The translations under genes and the position numbers were made by a program. Of a stretch of DNA of 64,000 nucleotides, positions 1 through 9,879 are shown piece by piece. Position 1 is the stretch's first letter. Each line of letters opens with the position of its first letter. Origin of the DNA: Mycobacterium basiliense (GTDB lineage: Bacteria; Actinomycetota; Actinomycetes; Mycobacteriales; Mycobacteriaceae); contig NZ_LR130759.1 of the NCBI RefSeq assembly GCF_900292015.1, forward strand, positions 1,922,001 through 1,986,000, in the 5' to 3' direction. The notes beneath the pieces are model-generated. The model ran no database searches and was not told the origin of the DNA. It saw only the letters and a list, made by a program, of their open reading frames with translations.

Positions 1-2
1 GC

Positions 3-56
3 GAGACGTATGACCGCAGATCCATGGTCAACTTCTTCGGTGGTGGCATCGGCTAG
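3..56 (+). CDS. 3' end of an unidentified protein (partial)
   Basis: The first bases read as an open frame of 17 codons that ends at a TAG at 54-56. The visible tail is acidic then glycine-rich and ends FFGGGIG. The body of the gene lies outside the window. In M. tuberculosis the neighbour beyond nicT is a short-chain dehydrogenase (Rv2857c) that would lie in this orientation, but the tail alone cannot confirm this. The reading could be chance. Confidence 0.25.
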   Translation, partial: ETYDRRSMVNFFGGGIG

Positions 57-586
57 TTGTGGCCGACCGTAGATTGAAACTCGGGATTTGTGTGTCACGT
101 TCGATCGCGGTGGCCGCGGCCACGACAGCATGCGCAAGCATGGTCTAGCGATGCCAGGGGCGTCAGTGCCGAACCTGGTATTGATCGCACTCGATCAGGC
201 ATTGGTGGCTTGGAACGATTCTTCGGCTCGCCAACGCCGACCAACTGTCGTGACAGGGGCCGCAGTGGCGCCGGTAGCGGCGCAGGTAGGCGTGCTCGCC
301 GGTATCACCGGCTGCGGCGGAGCGCTACTGCCAGACGTGCGCCGGTACCGGGCCGGTAGCCGCATCGACGCGGACGGGTCCTGCGTGGCACACGCCTGCT
401 GGATCGAAATCGGTGCGGCCAACCGATTGCACCGCAGCGATATCGGCCGGGGCATCGCTCGGTCGAGTATGGGCGGATTCGGGGAAACCATAGCTAATTT
501 GCGCATAAGTTAATTAAGTTGGGTAGTAGTCGGCTGCGGTGGTGGCTTGATTCCGGAATTGCTTGGGCAGGGTGGGAGGCCGCTTG
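57..586. other. Intergenic region upstream of the PE_PGRS gene
   Basis: About 530 bases hold no gene I can support. Open frames run through it on both strands (for example 88-513 plus and 195-506 minus), but neither has a recognisable domain or ribosome site. The stretch 500-525 is AT-rich and includes TTAATTAA at about 510-517, so a promoter for the PE_PGRS gene could lie there. A degraded gene remnant is possible. Confidence 0.4.
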
Positions 587-3500
587 ATGTCGTATTTAAT
601 CGCTTCGCCGGATGCGATTGCGTTTGCTGCTGGGGACTTGCGTGGGATTGGATCCGCGATCCAGATGGCCAACGCGTCGGCGGCATCGACGACGGCTCTA
701 CCCGCCGCGGCGGCTGATGAGGTGTCGCAGGCTATCGCGCGGTTGTTTGGCAATTATGCCCAGGAGTATCAGACCCTGAGCTTGCAAGTGGCGGCATCCT
801 ATGAGCGGTTTGTGACAGCTTTGGGCTCGGCCTCTGGTGCCTACACGGCGAGCGAGGCCGCCAGCGCTTCGCCCTTGCAGATCGTGGAGCAGAACGTGCT
901 TGGGCTGGTCAATGCACCCACGCAGGCGCTGCTGGGCCGTCCGTTGATCGGCAACGGTGCCGACGGCGCATCGGGCACCGGCGAGGCCGGCGGGGACGGC
1001 GGGATCTTGATCGGCAACGGCGGCAACGGCGGGTCGGGGGCAGCTAGCGGGAACGGTGGGGCCGGCGGGTCAGCCGGATTGTTCGGCCAAGGTGGGGCAG
1101 GTGGGGCCGGCGGGGCCGGCGTCGCCGGTGGGGCCGGCGGCAATGGCGGGGCGGGTGGCAACGGCGGGCTGCTGCTCGGAAGTGGCGGCGCCGGCGGCGC
1201 GGGCGGCATCGGCGGGGTCGGCGGCGGAGCCGGTGGTGCCGGTGGGAACGGTGGAAGCACTGGCTCATGGCTTGTGCCTGGCTCCTCCGCGCCCGGCTCT
1301 GGCGGGGCCGGGGGCGCCGGCGGCGCGGGCGTGGGCTTTGGCGTTGCAGGTGGGGCGGGCGGGGCTGGCGGATCTGGAGGCGTCAATAACTCGTTGTTCG
1401 GTGGTGCCGGCGGTGTTGGCGGGGCCGGCGGCGCCGGAGGTGCGGGTGACGCCGGCTCGGCCGGCGGCGCCGGCTTTGCGGGCGGAGCCGGAGGGACCGG
1501 TGGGACCGGCGGCGCCGACCACGCGCTTCTGTTCGGAACGGGGGGCGCCGGGGGGTCGGCGGGTGCTGGTGGTGCCGGTGGTGCTGGTGGTGCGGGCGCT
1601 AGTGGTGTGGGCGCCGGCAGCTCGGGCGGAATTGGCGGGTCGGGCGGGGCCGGTGGTAATGCCGGCGGCGCGGGTGCCGGTGGCGCCGGTGGCATCTTCG
1701 GGACTGCGGGGCAGGCCGGTAGTGCGGGTACTGGCGGTAATGGTGGGGCTGGCGGTAATGGTGGGGTGGGTGACGATGGTACGGCTGGTGCGGCGGGCTT
1801 TGCCGGTGGTGCCGGTGGCGCGGGTGGGGCTGGGGGTTCGGCCGGTGCTGGCGGTGTGAACGGTAGTGGGGGGCAGGGCGGCAGTGGTGGGGCTGGTGGG
1901 GTTGGCGGTGATGGTGTTGCCGGGGTGGGCAGCATGGGTGGGTCGGGTGGGGCTGGTGGTAATGGCGGCGGCGCGGGTGCCGGTGGTGCTGCTGGTGGGG
2001 GTGCGGGGACTGCGGGGCAGGCCGGTAGTGCGGGTACTGGCGGTAATGGTGGGGCTGGCGGTAATGGTGGGGTGGGTGACGATGGTACGGCTGGTGCGGC
2101 GGGCTTTGCCGGTGGTGCCGGTGGCGCGGGTGGGGCTGGGGGTTCGGCCGGTGCTGGCGGTGTGAACGGTAGTGGGGGGCAGGGCGGCAGTGGTGGGGCT
2201 GGTGGGGTTGGCGGTGATGGTGTTGCCGGGGTGGGCAGCATGGGTGGGTCGGGTGGGGCTGGTGGTAATGGCGGCGGCGCGGGTGCCGGTGGTGCTGCTG
2301 GTGGGGGTGCGGGGACTGCGGGGCAGGCCGGTAGTGCGGGTACTGGCGGTAATGGTGGGGCTGGCGGTAATGGTGGGGTGGGTGACGATGGTACGGCTGG
2401 TGCGGCGGGCTTTGCCGGTGGTGCCGGTGGCGCGGGTGGGGCTGGGGGTTCGGCCGGTGCTGGCGGTGTGAACGGTAGTGGGGGGCAGGGCGGCAGTGGT
2501 GGGGCTGGTGGGGTTGGCGGTGATGGTGTTGCCGGGGTGGGCAGCATGGGTGGGTCGGGTGGGGCTGGTGGTAATGGCGGCGGCGCGGGTGCCGGTGGTG
2601 CTGCTGGTGGGGGTGCGGGGACTGCGGGGCAGGCCGGTAGTGCGGGTACTGGCGGTAATGGTGGGGCTGGCGGTAATGGTGGGGTGGGTGACGATGGTAC
2701 GGCTGGTGCGGCGGGCTTTGCCGGTGGTGCCGGTGGCGCGGGTGGGGCTGGGGGCAACAGCGGCGCGGGCGGCACAAATGGCAGCGGGGGGCAGGGCGGC
2801 AATGGTGGGGCTGGTGGGGCCGGCAGCTCGGGTGCCGTTGGAGCCGGCGGGAGCATGGGAGGTCAAGGCGGCAACGGCGGGGCCGGCGGGGCGGTCGGCA
2901 CGCTTGGTGCCGGCGGGCTGGCAGGCAACGGCGGCAATGGCGGTGACGGCGGTGACGGTGGCACTGGCGCTGCTGGCATCGACTCCGCGACGCCTACCGG
3001 CGGTAGCCAGGGTGGCAACGGCGGTGCTGGTGGTGCCGGTGGTGCCGGTGGTGCCGGCATCGGGGGCGTCGGCGGTGGGCAGGGTGGCCATGGTGGCACG
3101 GGTGGTCAGGGTGGAACCGGTGGTCAAGGCGGCAACAACACCGTGGGTGGTGACGGTGCCGCTGGCGGGACCGGCGGCCAAGGCGGGACCGCCGGGGCTG
3201 CGGGTCAAGGAACCGATGGCGGCACGAGCGGCAACATCGGTACCGGCGGCCAAGGCGGAACCGGCGGTGACGGCGGTGACGGTGGCACTGGCGCGGCTGG
3301 CACCGACTCCGCGACGCCTACCGGCGGTAGCCAGGGTGGCAACGGCGGTGCTGGTGGTGCCGGTGGTGCCGGTGGTGCCGGCATCGGGGGCGTCGGCGGT
3401 GGGCAGGGTGGCCATGGTGGCACGGGTGGTCAGGGTGGAACCGGTGGTCAAGGCGGCAACAACACCGTGGGTGGTGACGGTGCCGCTGGCGGGACCGGCG

Positions 3501-4954
3501 GCCAAGGCGGGACCGCCGGGGCTGCGGGTCAAGGAACCGATGGCGGCACGAGCGGCAACATCGGTACCGGCGGCCAAGGCGGAACCGGCGGTGACGGCGG
3601 TGACGGTGGCACTGGCGCGGCTGGCACCGACTCCGCGACGCCTACCAGCGGTGACCAGGGTGGCAACGGCGGTGCCGGTGGTGCCGGTGGTGCCGGTGGT
3701 GCCGGCATCGGGGGCGTCGGCGGTGGGCAGGGTGGCCATGGTGGCACGGGTGGTCAGGGTGGAACCGGTGGTCAAGGCGGCAACAACACCGCGAGTGGTG
3801 CCGGTGCCGCTGGCGGAACCGGCGGGCAGGGCGGCACTGCCGGCAACGGTGGCATGGGTGGCGACGGCGGCGGCCGGGGCGGCACCGCCGGCACCGGCGG
3901 GGTTGGCGGTGCCGGCGGCCGGGGCGGCACCGGGGCTGCCTCTGGCGCCGGTGGTGAGGGTGGCGTCGGTGGCGACGGCGGCGCAGCGGGCACCGGTGGT
4001 GGTGGCGGCAATGGTGGTGGCGACGGTGGCGACGGTGGCTACGGTGGCGACGGAGGCATCGGCGGCGTAGGCGGTGCCGCCTTGGGCGGAGGTACCGGTG
4101 GTGCTGGTGGTGCGGGCGGTGCCGCGGCCGGCGGTGGTGCCGGTGGCGGCGGTGGCGACGGTGGCGGGCACGGCGGTGCTGGCGGCAATGCCGGCGTCGG
4201 GGGCGACGGTGGTATGGGCGGCCGCGGCACTGTTGGCGCCGGCGGGGCCGGCGGCGCCGGCGGCGACACGGGCAATGGCGGCGATGGCGGTGCTGGCGGC
4301 ACCGGTGGTGGCACTGGCGGAGACGGCGGAACCGGCGGTACGGCCGGCAACGGTGGCCAAGGCGGCAATGGCGGCGGAGGCGGCGGCGGCAACGGTGGGA
4401 AAGGTGGCACCGGCGGCACCGCCGGCAATGGGGGCAACGGCGGTACCGGTGGCACCGACGGCGGCACTGGTGGCAATGGCGGTACCGGAGGCAATGCCGG
4501 TACCGGTGGCATTGGCGGCACTGGTGGCACCTTCAGGACGGGTGGCGACGGCGGCGACGGCGGCACCGCCGGCATCGGTGGTCAAGGTGGCGACGGTGGG
4601 AGCGGCGCTGTGGGTGGCGCAGGTGGGGACGGCGGCACGGGAGGCGTCGGCGGTACTGCTGGCAAAGGCGGCAGCGGTGGCCTAGGCGGCAACGGCGGCA
4701 ACGGCGGTAATGGCACGGTCGGCGGGGACGGCGGGGACGGCGGTAACGGCACCGGCGGTAATGACGGCGGGGACGGCGGGGACGGCGGCAACGGCGGAGA
4801 CGGCGGAGACGGCGGTTCCGGCGGGAACAACGGTGGCCAAACGGGCGCCGGCGGTGCCGGTGCCGTCGGTGGGAACGGTGGTGCCGGCGGCACTGGTGGC
4901 GCCGGCGGTCAACCCGGCACCCCCGGTCAACCCGGCACCGGCGGCACGCCTTGA
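587..4954 (+). CDS. PE_PGRS family protein, 1455 aa
   Basis: This is a PE_PGRS protein: an N-terminal PE domain of about 95 residues, a short linker with the GRPLIGNG anchor, then about 1,300 residues of Gly-Gly-X repeats. PE domains direct ESX-5 (type VII) export and cell-surface placement. The start is the ATG at 587, which begins MSYLIASPD and follows GGTGGGAGG at 571-579; an in-frame start at 563 would add residues foreign to the family. The type VII signal YxxxE is seen as YTASE in the segment [10 protein letters not shown] at the end of the PE domain. The signature Pro-Glu at positions 8-9 is Pro-Asp here. The PGRS part contains two families of long tandem repeats (listed separately). 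It sits beyond nicT, whereas PE_PGRS48 of H37Rv lies between mqo and the Rv2854 homologue, so it need not be the same gene. Function is unknown. Confidence 0.93.
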   Translation: MSYLIASPDAIAFAAGDLRGIGSAIQMANASAASTTALPAAAADEVSQAIARLFGNYAQEYQTLSLQVAASYERFVTALGSASGAYTASEAASASPLQIVEQNVLGLVNAPTQALLGRPLIGNGADGASGTGEAGGDGGILIGNGGNGGSGAASGNGGAGGSAGLFGQGGAGGAGGAGVAGGAGGNGGAGGNGGLLLGSGGAGGAGGIGGVGGGAGGAGGNGGSTGSWLVPGSSAPGSGGAGGAGGAGVGFGVAGGAGGAGGSGGVNNSLFGGAGGVGGAGGAGGAGDAGSAGGAGFAGGAGGTGGTGGADHALLFGTGGAGGSAGAGGAGGAGGAGASGVGAGSSGGIGGSGGAGGNAGGAGAGGAGGIFGTAGQAGSAGTGGNGGAGGNGGVGDDGTAGAAGFAGGAGGAGGAGGSAGAGGVNGSGGQGGSGGAGGVGGDGVAGVGSMGGSGGAGGNGGGAGAGGAAGGGAGTAGQAGSAGTGGNGGAGGNGGVGDDGTAGAAGFAGGAGGAGGAGGSAGAGGVNGSGGQGGSGGAGGVGGDGVAGVGSMGGSGGAGGNGGGAGAGGAAGGGAGTAGQAGSAGTGGNGGAGGNGGVGDDGTAGAAGFAGGAGGAGGAGGSAGAGGVNGSGGQGGSGGAGGVGGDGVAGVGSMGGSGGAGGNGGGAGAGGAAGGGAGTAGQAGSAGTGGNGGAGGNGGVGDDGTAGAAGFAGGAGGAGGAGGNSGAGGTNGSGGQGGNGGAGGAGSSGAVGAGGSMGGQGGNGGAGGAVGTLGAGGLAGNGGNGGDGGDGGTGAAGIDSATPTGGSQGGNGGAGGAGGAGGAGIGGVGGGQGGHGGTGGQGGTGGQGGNNTVGGDGAAGGTGGQGGTAGAAGQGTDGGTSGNIGTGGQGGTGGDGGDGGTGAAGTDSATPTGGSQGGNGGAGGAGGAGGAGIGGVGGGQGGHGGTGGQGGTGGQGGNNTVGGDGAAGGTGGQGGTAGAAGQGTDGGTSGNIGTGGQGGTGGDGGDGGTGAAGTDSATPTSGDQGGNGGAGGAGGAGGAGIGGVGGGQGGHGGTGGQGGTGGQGGNNTASGAGAAGGTGGQGGTAGNGGMGGDGGGRGGTAGTGGVGGAGGRGGTGAASGAGGEGGVGGDGGAAGTGGGGGNGGGDGGDGGYGGDGGIGGVGGAALGGGTGGAGGAGGAAAGGGAGGGGGDGGGHGGAGGNAGVGGDGGMGGRGTVGAGGAGGAGGDTGNGGDGGAGGTGGGTGGDGGTGGTAGNGGQGGNGGGGGGGNGGKGGTGGTAGNGGNGGTGGTDGGTGGNGGTGGNAGTGGIGGTGGTFRTGGDGGDGGTAGIGGQGGDGGSGAVGGAGGDGGTGGVGGTAGKGGSGGLGGNGGNGGNGTVGGDGGDGGNGTGGNDGGDGGDGGNGGDGGDGGSGGNNGGQTGAGGAGAVGGNGGAGGTGGAGGQPGTPGQPGTGGTP
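1703..2755 (+). repeat. 306-bp tandem repeat in PGRS domain, about 3.4 copies
   Basis: Units begin at 1703, 2009, 2315 and 2621, a period of exactly 306 bases (102 codons). The first three copies look identical at the nucleotide level. The fourth diverges after about 2755. Because the period is a multiple of three, copy-number change would keep the reading frame. Confidence 0.92.
2942..3790 (+). repeat. 324-bp tandem repeat in PGRS domain, about 2.6 copies
   Basis: Units begin at 2942, 3266 and 3590 (108 codons each) and are nearly identical, with a few substitutions in the first and third copies. The encoded unit contains SATPT and GGNNT segments that break the Gly-Gly-X pattern. The third copy decays at about 3790. 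Confidence 0.9.
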
Positions 4955-5366
4955 TTGCGCGGGTCTCGCGGTTGGGTGAACTCGGGTGGGATGAGTTCAG
5001 AGCGAACTGACTGGGGGTCGGCGTTGTAGTGGCAGCGCGACTGCCGCACGTCGAAAGTTGTTTGACAGTGCGGCGGATTGTCGGCATGGCGCAGCTCGGA
5101 GCGCGCCAGAAACGCCCAACCGGATCTCACGATTTGCAGCAACAGGGCTGAGGCGTGACCGCTGGGTGTGCTTGGGCAGAAGCAGTGGTCCTCCGTCGAG
5201 GTCGGTTCCGGCGTTATCCATACAAGTTGGTATCACTGAGTGCCGCAAGGTCATCGGCGTTGATAACGAAGGCATCTCGGCTCCGTCCCTACCGGTAGCG
5301 CGATGAGCACCTGCCAACGCGCGGATCGAGGATCCTTCCGACGACTGACACCGGTACTTCCTACCG
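4955..5366. other. Intergenic region between convergent PE_PGRS and nicT genes
   Basis: About 410 bases lie between two genes that point at each other. Short open frames exist on both strands, but none has a domain or a convincing ribosome site. No clear hairpin terminator was seen. Confidence 0.4.
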
Positions 5367-6482
5367 TTAGGGTTGCTCGGCGGCCGGCATCCACTTCTCT
5401 TCAATACGGCCAAAGCGCCAGACGAGCAGGGCGGCCGCCCAGGTTATGACGAACATCCCCACCACAACGAACCCAACCAGGTTGAGGTTCAGGCCGGCGA
5501 CCCAATCCCAGAACGTGCCCCGCCAGCCGAACTCGTCGGCGAAAAGGCCGAGCAGTTCGACGCTGCCGATCAACAGGGCGACGGCCACCGACAGTGTGGT
5601 GATGGTGATGTTGTAGTAGATCTTGCGCACCGGGTTGGAGAACGCCCAGCCATAGGCGAAGTTCATAAAGGAACCGTCGATGGTATCCAGCAGGCACATT
5701 CCGGCGGCGAACAACACCGGTAGGCACAGGATGGCGTACCAGGGGAGCCCGGCCGCGGCGCTGGTGCCCGCCAGCACCAGCAACGCGATTTCGGTTGCCG
5801 TGTCGAATCCGAGCCCGAATAACAGGCCCACCGGATACATGTGCCAGGATTTGCTGATCGATTTGGTGAACCGGCCGAGCAACCGGTTGATCAGCCCTCG
5901 GCTTTCCAGCTGTGCTTCCAGTTCGGCCTCGTCGTACTCGCCGCGGCGCAGTCGGAAGAACACCCGCAGGATGCCGACCAAGACGATGACGTTGAGGATA
6001 GCGATCAGGTAGAGAAACACCCCTGACACGCTGGTACCGATCAGGCCCGTGTAGTGATGGAGCGACGAGGAATCTTCTTCCACCGGGCCGACGATGGCTT
6101 TGACCCCGGTCGCCAGCAGTACGGCCAACCCGAAGACCACCGTGGAATGGCCCAGCGAGAAGAAGAAACCCACCGCAAGGGGGCGCTGCCCGTCGCTCAT
6201 CAGCTTGCGGGTGGTGTTATCGATGGCTGCGATGTGATCGGCGTCGAACGCGTGCCGCATGCCCAGGGTATATGCGGTTAGCCCGATACCGATGCCAAAT
6301 GCCTTGCCGCCTACCGCGAGTTGCGCTGGTTGCACCACCAGGGTCAGGGTGATCCAGCCCACCAGATGCAGAGTCGCGATAACCGCCGCCATGATGCCCA
6401 GACGCCACCACTCCGACGGTGTCAGGGTGCGGTGCACTTTCGACCACCATGACGACTGCAACTGGAGTTCACTGCCGGCCAT
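5367..6482 (-). CDS. nicT: NicT, nickel/cobalt permease (NiCoT family), 371 aa
   Basis: NicT is a secondary transporter of the NiCoT family that imports Ni2+ (and often Co2+) across the plasma membrane for urease, hydrogenase or corrin synthesis. The family signature HAFDADH is at residues 77-83 (the HX4DH metal motif in helix II); FSLGHSTVV and LGFDTATEI follow. About eight membrane helices are visible. I chose the ATG at 6482 because GGAAGG lies just upstream and the length then equals the family norm; an ATG further upstream would add 27 polar residues. The gene is divergent from a Fur-family regulator, and a Nur-box-like palindrome lies between them, so nickel repression is likely. It is about 3.4 kb from the mqo-cob-cysG block. 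Confidence 0.95.
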   Translation of the reverse strand: MAGSELQLQSSWWSKVHRTLTPSEWWRLGIMAAVIATLHLVGWITLTLVVQPAQLAVGGKAFGIGIGLTAYTLGMRHAFDADHIAAIDNTTRKLMSDGQRPLAVGFFFSLGHSTVVFGLAVLLATGVKAIVGPVEEDSSSLHHYTGLIGTSVSGVFLYLIAILNVIVLVGILRVFFRLRRGEYDEAELEAQLESRGLINRLLGRFTKSISKSWHMYPVGLLFGLGFDTATEIALLVLAGTSAAAGLPWYAILCLPVLFAAGMCLLDTIDGSFMNFAYGWAFSNPVRKIYYNITITTLSVAVALLIGSVELLGLFADEFGWRGTFWDWVAGLNLNLVGFVVVGMFVITWAAALLVWRFGRIEEKWMPAAEQP

Positions 6483-6546
6483 GTCGGTCCTTCCCGGCAT
6501 TGGGCGCAACGCAACATTTCCGACTGTAGGTTCGTCCGCGCGCTGG

Positions 6547-6563
6547 ATGCAAGTCAATTGCAA
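6547..6563 (+). promoter_or_regulatory. Putative Nur box between nicT and the Fur-family gene
   Basis: The bases ATGCAA-GTCAA-TTGCAA form a near-perfect palindrome with a 5-base spacer. The Streptomyces Nur consensus is, from memory, tTGCaa-N5-ttGCAA, so only the first base differs. The site is 65 bases upstream of nicT and 55 bases upstream of the regulator, so one dimer could control both genes. Confidence 0.65.
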
Positions 6564-6617
6564 GAAGGCGCCACCCGGGCACTGGCAATCCCGGGGATCT
6601 GACGCAACACTGGACAG

Positions 6618-7151
6618 GTGACGACAAAGCCGTCCGGTCTGGACCCGGCCGTCACCGAACGGATCGGCGAATTCCTGCGAGCCCGTGGGCTGCGCCGGAT
6701 GGCGTCGCGAATTCAGGTGCTGGCGGTGTTAGAACCGGTCAACGGGCATCTCTCGGTGGCTGAGATCCATCAGCGGCTGGCCGCTAGCCTGCCCACCGGC
6801 GCCGCACCGCCGGATTTGGCGACGGTCTATCGCACCGTGACCACATTGGTGGATCAAGCGGTGCTGCATGCGCTGACACTCGATGGCGGCGTCACCACCT
6901 ACGGCTTGGCCACCGCCCCGCACCATCACGCGGTGTGTACGCAGTGCGGGGCCATTATCGAGGTGCCTGCCCGCAAGCTGAGTTCAGCTCTGGAGCACGC
7001 GATGGCGGGCAGCTCGTTCGCGCTATCGGAGCAAGCGGGTCTAACGCTGCGGGGTTTGTGTCCTGCCTGCCAGGACAGCGTGCAGGACCTCGATGACCCC
7101 ACCGACCCCCGACCACCCGAACGGAGCGATCCTGGGCAGCGTCGACGCTGA
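6618..7151 (+). CDS. Fur-family metalloregulator, probable nickel-responsive Nur, 177 aa
   Basis: This Fur/Zur/Nur-type repressor has an N-terminal winged helix (residues about 15-85, with the recognition segment ATVYRTVTTL) and a C-terminal metal-binding dimerisation domain. Metal ligands visible are H102-H104, the CTQC pair C107/C110 and the CPAC pair C148/C151. The last 25 residues are a charged Pro/Arg-rich tail. The start is GTG 6618. Divergence from nicT and the TGCAA-N5-TTGCA palindrome between the two genes point to nickel uptake regulation. Fur-type iron or Zur-type zinc sensing cannot be excluded from sequence. I recall no homologue beside nicT in H37Rv, whose FurA and FurB are elsewhere. 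Confidence 0.85.
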   Translation: MTTKPSGLDPAVTERIGEFLRARGLRRMASRIQVLAVLEPVNGHLSVAEIHQRLAASLPTGAAPPDLATVYRTVTTLVDQAVLHALTLDGGVTTYGLATAPHHHAVCTQCGAIIEVPARKLSSALEHAMAGSSFALSEQAGLTLRGLCPACQDSVQDLDDPTDPRPPERSDPGQRRR

Positions 7152-7177
7152 GGTCGGCGCAGATCCGGTAGCGTGCG

Positions 7178-8557
7178 TCAGCGCAGATTCAGCAGCGCGT
7201 TTTCCACAACTTCCGGAAGCGCGGGATGAATCCAGTACTGGCCGCGGGCCATCTCGGGTGCGGTCAGCCCGAAACTCATCGCCTGGATCAACGGCTGGAT
7301 GATCGACGACGCCTGGTGACCCATGATGTGCGCACCCAGCAGACGCCCGCTGCCGCGCTCGGCGACGAGTTTGACAAAGCCCGTGGTGTCCTCCATCGCC
7401 CAGCCGTAGGCTACGTCGCTGTATTCTTGTATCGCGACGGAAATGTCAAAACCCTTTGCCACAGCTTGATTTTCGGTTAGTCCCACGGCCGCCAGCTGTG
7501 GATCGGTGAATACCGCCGCCGGCACGAATCGGTGATCGCTAGCGGTCATCGATTCGGTGTCATCCCAGTCGAGCAGCAAGTTTTCCCGCACCACCCGGGC
7601 CTCGTGGTTGGCGACGTGCTTGAGCTGATAGGGCGATGAGACATCGCCGAGCGCAAAAACACCACGCGCGGAGGTTCTTTGGTATTCGTCGACCGCTACT
7701 CGGTCGTCCTCCACATCGATCCCAGCCTGCTCTGCGTCCAGCAAATCGGCATTCGACTTGCGGCCGGTCGCCACCAGCAGTAGGTCGGCATCGATCGTCG
7801 CGCCGTCGTCGAGCTTTAACGCTAGCCTTGCGTCCCGCTTTTCGGCGGCAACGATGTTGCGGTGGGTGCGCAGTTCCCATTTGGTCGATGCGATGCGGGT
7901 GAACCTTTCGCACACGGTGTCATCGCAATGACGCAGCATGCAGCTCCCGCGGATTACCAAGGTGACTCGCACTCCGAGCGCAGTAAAAACATGCGCGAAT
8001 TCGGCTGCCACGAAACCGCTTCCGACTATCACCAGATGCTCCGGCAATTCGGCGATACGCATGATGGTGTCGCTGGTGTGAAATGGGACGCCGGAGGCGA
8101 GGATGGCCGGCGGAATCACCGGACGCGAGCCGGCGGCGATCACCACCTGCTCGGCGCTGAACTCGTCGCCCGCGTCGGTACGCAGCAAATAGCGTCCGTC
8201 GGCCTGTACTGGACCGAACCGAGCATGCGCGTCGTAGACGTCGATATTGCGAGCGGAGCGCCGATATTCCTGGCCGCCGAGCGCGATTGGGTCGATGCGG
8301 CCGAACACCCGGGAGACCATGTCGTCCCAGCGCACTCGGTCGATGTGCGCGTCGACACCGTAACGTGCCGCGGTCCGGATTGTCTCCGCCACGTCTGCGG
8401 CGTAGACGAACATCTTGGTGGGGATGCATCCGACGTTGAGGCAGGTGCCACCGAAGGTGCCCTGCTCGCAGATGGCCACCCGCTTGGCTGCATAACGGTC
8501 GTCGAGAATGCTATTGCCCGAGCCGGTTCCGATGATCGCGAGATCATAGGTTTCCAT
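7178..8557 (-). CDS. mtr: Mtr, NADPH-dependent mycothione reductase, 459 aa
   Basis: Mtr reduces mycothione (oxidised mycothiol disulfide) with NADPH and keeps the cytosolic thiol pool reduced. It belongs to the class I flavoprotein disulfide reductases. FAD binding GTGSGN is at residues 10-15, the redox-active cysteines C39 and C44 are in GGTCLNVGCIPTK, the NADPH fold is near VIVGSGFVAAEF, and the catalytic dyad H444/E449 is in the C-terminal HPALPE. Length equals that of the M. tuberculosis enzyme. It lies 12 bases downstream of the hydrolase gene at 8570-9604 on the same strand, so the two are probably co-transcribed. Its 3' end converges with the Fur-family gene, 26 bases apart. Confidence 0.96.
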   Translation of the reverse strand: METYDLAIIGTGSGNSILDDRYAAKRVAICEQGTFGGTCLNVGCIPTKMFVYAADVAETIRTAARYGVDAHIDRVRWDDMVSRVFGRIDPIALGGQEYRRSARNIDVYDAHARFGPVQADGRYLLRTDAGDEFSAEQVVIAAGSRPVIPPAILASGVPFHTSDTIMRIAELPEHLVIVGSGFVAAEFAHVFTALGVRVTLVIRGSCMLRHCDDTVCERFTRIASTKWELRTHRNIVAAEKRDARLALKLDDGATIDADLLLVATGRKSNADLLDAEQAGIDVEDDRVAVDEYQRTSARGVFALGDVSSPYQLKHVANHEARVVRENLLLDWDDTESMTASDHRFVPAAVFTDPQLAAVGLTENQAVAKGFDISVAIQEYSDVAYGWAMEDTTGFVKLVAERGSGRLLGAHIMGHQASSIIQPLIQAMSFGLTAPEMARGQYWIHPALPEVVENALLNLR

Positions 8558-8569
8558 GTGTTTGGCTCC

Positions 8570-9604
8570 TCACCCTTTCCCCGATGGTGCCGAGGCTCGT
8601 CGCCTCGGGGTGTCGGCATGTGCGCCGAGGTACTCGTCCAGCCAGCGATCAAGGTGGCGATAGGCCGCCTGGCGGGGCTCCGGCAGCGACAAGAACACGT
8701 CGTGTTTGGCCTCTGCCACTGGGATGATCGTGCTGCGGTTGCCGATACAGCCGGCCCAGCGGGCAATGTGGGTGACATCGAGCACCGCATCGCCGCGTTG
8801 CAATGCGGCCGGGTCGCCGTGTTCGCGTACCGTGCGATCCGATCGCAGGATCAGGTTGGGCACTCCGACGTCTAGTCCTCGGTGCAATCGAGTCTGCCCG
8901 CGGCGGGTGGCATGTATCCAACCGAAGGTGACCGGGAAACCGCCCACCGGTTTCCATTGCAGGTTGTAGTCGAACTCGCCGTCGTAGTCCCGGTGCAGTG
9001 TGGAGCCGTAGCCGCCCTCACGGGGTGCGCGAGCCACCCCCTTGGGTCGCATTCGTGACACGGCGGCGATGAATGCCCTGGTCGCTTGCAGCCGCAGGAT
9101 CGCCGGACCCTGCAGATCGAGGAAGGGACTGTTGAGCACCAAGCCGGCCACCCCCGCGTGGTCGGTCGTGCCGCGCCGACGCAGCCGGTCTAGCCACAGC
9201 GAGACGATGAGGCCGCCGGCGGAATGCCCGTAGATCAGAGTTTTGGGTGACCCGGCCTGCTCGGCGATGATCGATAAAGCCTTGTTTAGCTCCTGGTCGT
9301 AGTGGGACAAGTCGGTGATGAAGTGCGGCGTCTGGTTCGGAAGCCGCGAGCGCCCGCACTTACGCAGGTCCAGCGCGTAGAAAGCAAATCCGCGCCGCGC
9401 GAAATGCTCGGCCAGCTCGGTGTGGAAGAAGTAGTCCGTGTAGCCGTGTATCGCCAGGACCGCGCGCCCACCGCGGGTGGCGGGTGCCTCCGGGCCGAGG
9501 CGGATCAGCGTTGCGACGATGTCGGCCTCGCCGTCCGGATCGGACCCGAGCGGGATCTGGTGCTGCCAGTAGCCGGGCAGGACGTCGCGCACCCAGCCAG
9601 TCAC
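8570..9604 (-). CDS. Alpha/beta hydrolase, lysophospholipase-like (Rv2854 homologue), 344 aa
   Basis: A serine hydrolase of the alpha/beta fold, closest to the Hydrolase_4 (monoacylglycerol lipase/lysophospholipase) group. Visible motifs are the oxyanion-region [15 protein letters not shown] and the nucleophile elbow GHSAGG. The catalytic acid and histidine lie in the C-terminal third, probably including the His in AKHDVF. No signal peptide is seen, so it is likely cytosolic. It precedes mtr by 12 bases in an apparent operon. The substrate is unknown. Confidence 0.85.
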   Translation of the reverse strand: MTGWVRDVLPGYWQHQIPLGSDPDGEADIVATLIRLGPEAPATRGGRAVLAIHGYTDYFFHTELAEHFARRGFAFYALDLRKCGRSRLPNQTPHFITDLSHYDQELNKALSIIAEQAGSPKTLIYGHSAGGLIVSLWLDRLRRRGTTDHAGVAGLVLNSPFLDLQGPAILRLQATRAFIAAVSRMRPKGVARAPREGGYGSTLHRDYDGEFDYNLQWKPVGGFPVTFGWIHATRRGQTRLHRGLDVGVPNLILRSDRTVREHGDPAALQRGDAVLDVTHIARWAGCIGNRSTIIPVAEAKHDVFLSLPEPRQAAYRHLDRWLDEYLGAHADTPRRRASAPSGKG

Positions 9605-9879
9605 GGGGTCAGCTTAGAGCGTGGTCACCCCCGATGTCGTGCGGCGTCGCCCAGTCCGGGCGGGATGCCGCGGGCGGGGGCCCGGCTTCCGGTTGGCGAC
9701 GACGCGTTGGGCGGCCTTGCCCAGCGGCAGCGCACCGCGATGATGTGGCGAGGTGGTCCACCCGCTACCCGGCGCGACCAGCGCAGGGCGCCGCTGGCAT
9801 GGCGGGCTGCGGGGATGTGACCGCGGCCGTCGGGATAACCTTGGGGACCGGCAAGCCCGAGGGAAGGACCAACAAATCG

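Noticed and set aside
841..2856. Open frame of 671 codons on the minus strand, Pro-rich
   Set aside because: It is the mirror of Gly-Gly-X coding: reversed GGC/GGT codons read as Pro/Ala. No start signal and no known fold.
1703..3790. Possible CRISPR-like regular repeats
   Set aside because: The repeats are coding, contiguous, over 300 bases long and without spacers.
1265..4585. Open frame of 1106 codons on the minus strand, Thr/Ala-rich
   Set aside because: Another shadow of the PGRS repeats in a different frame; the low-complexity composition repeats with the 306- and 324-bp units.
9484..9879. N-terminal extension of mqo up to 9484
   Set aside because: The extension has no similarity to Mqo proteins, and GTG 9880 has a good ribosome site and gives the family length.
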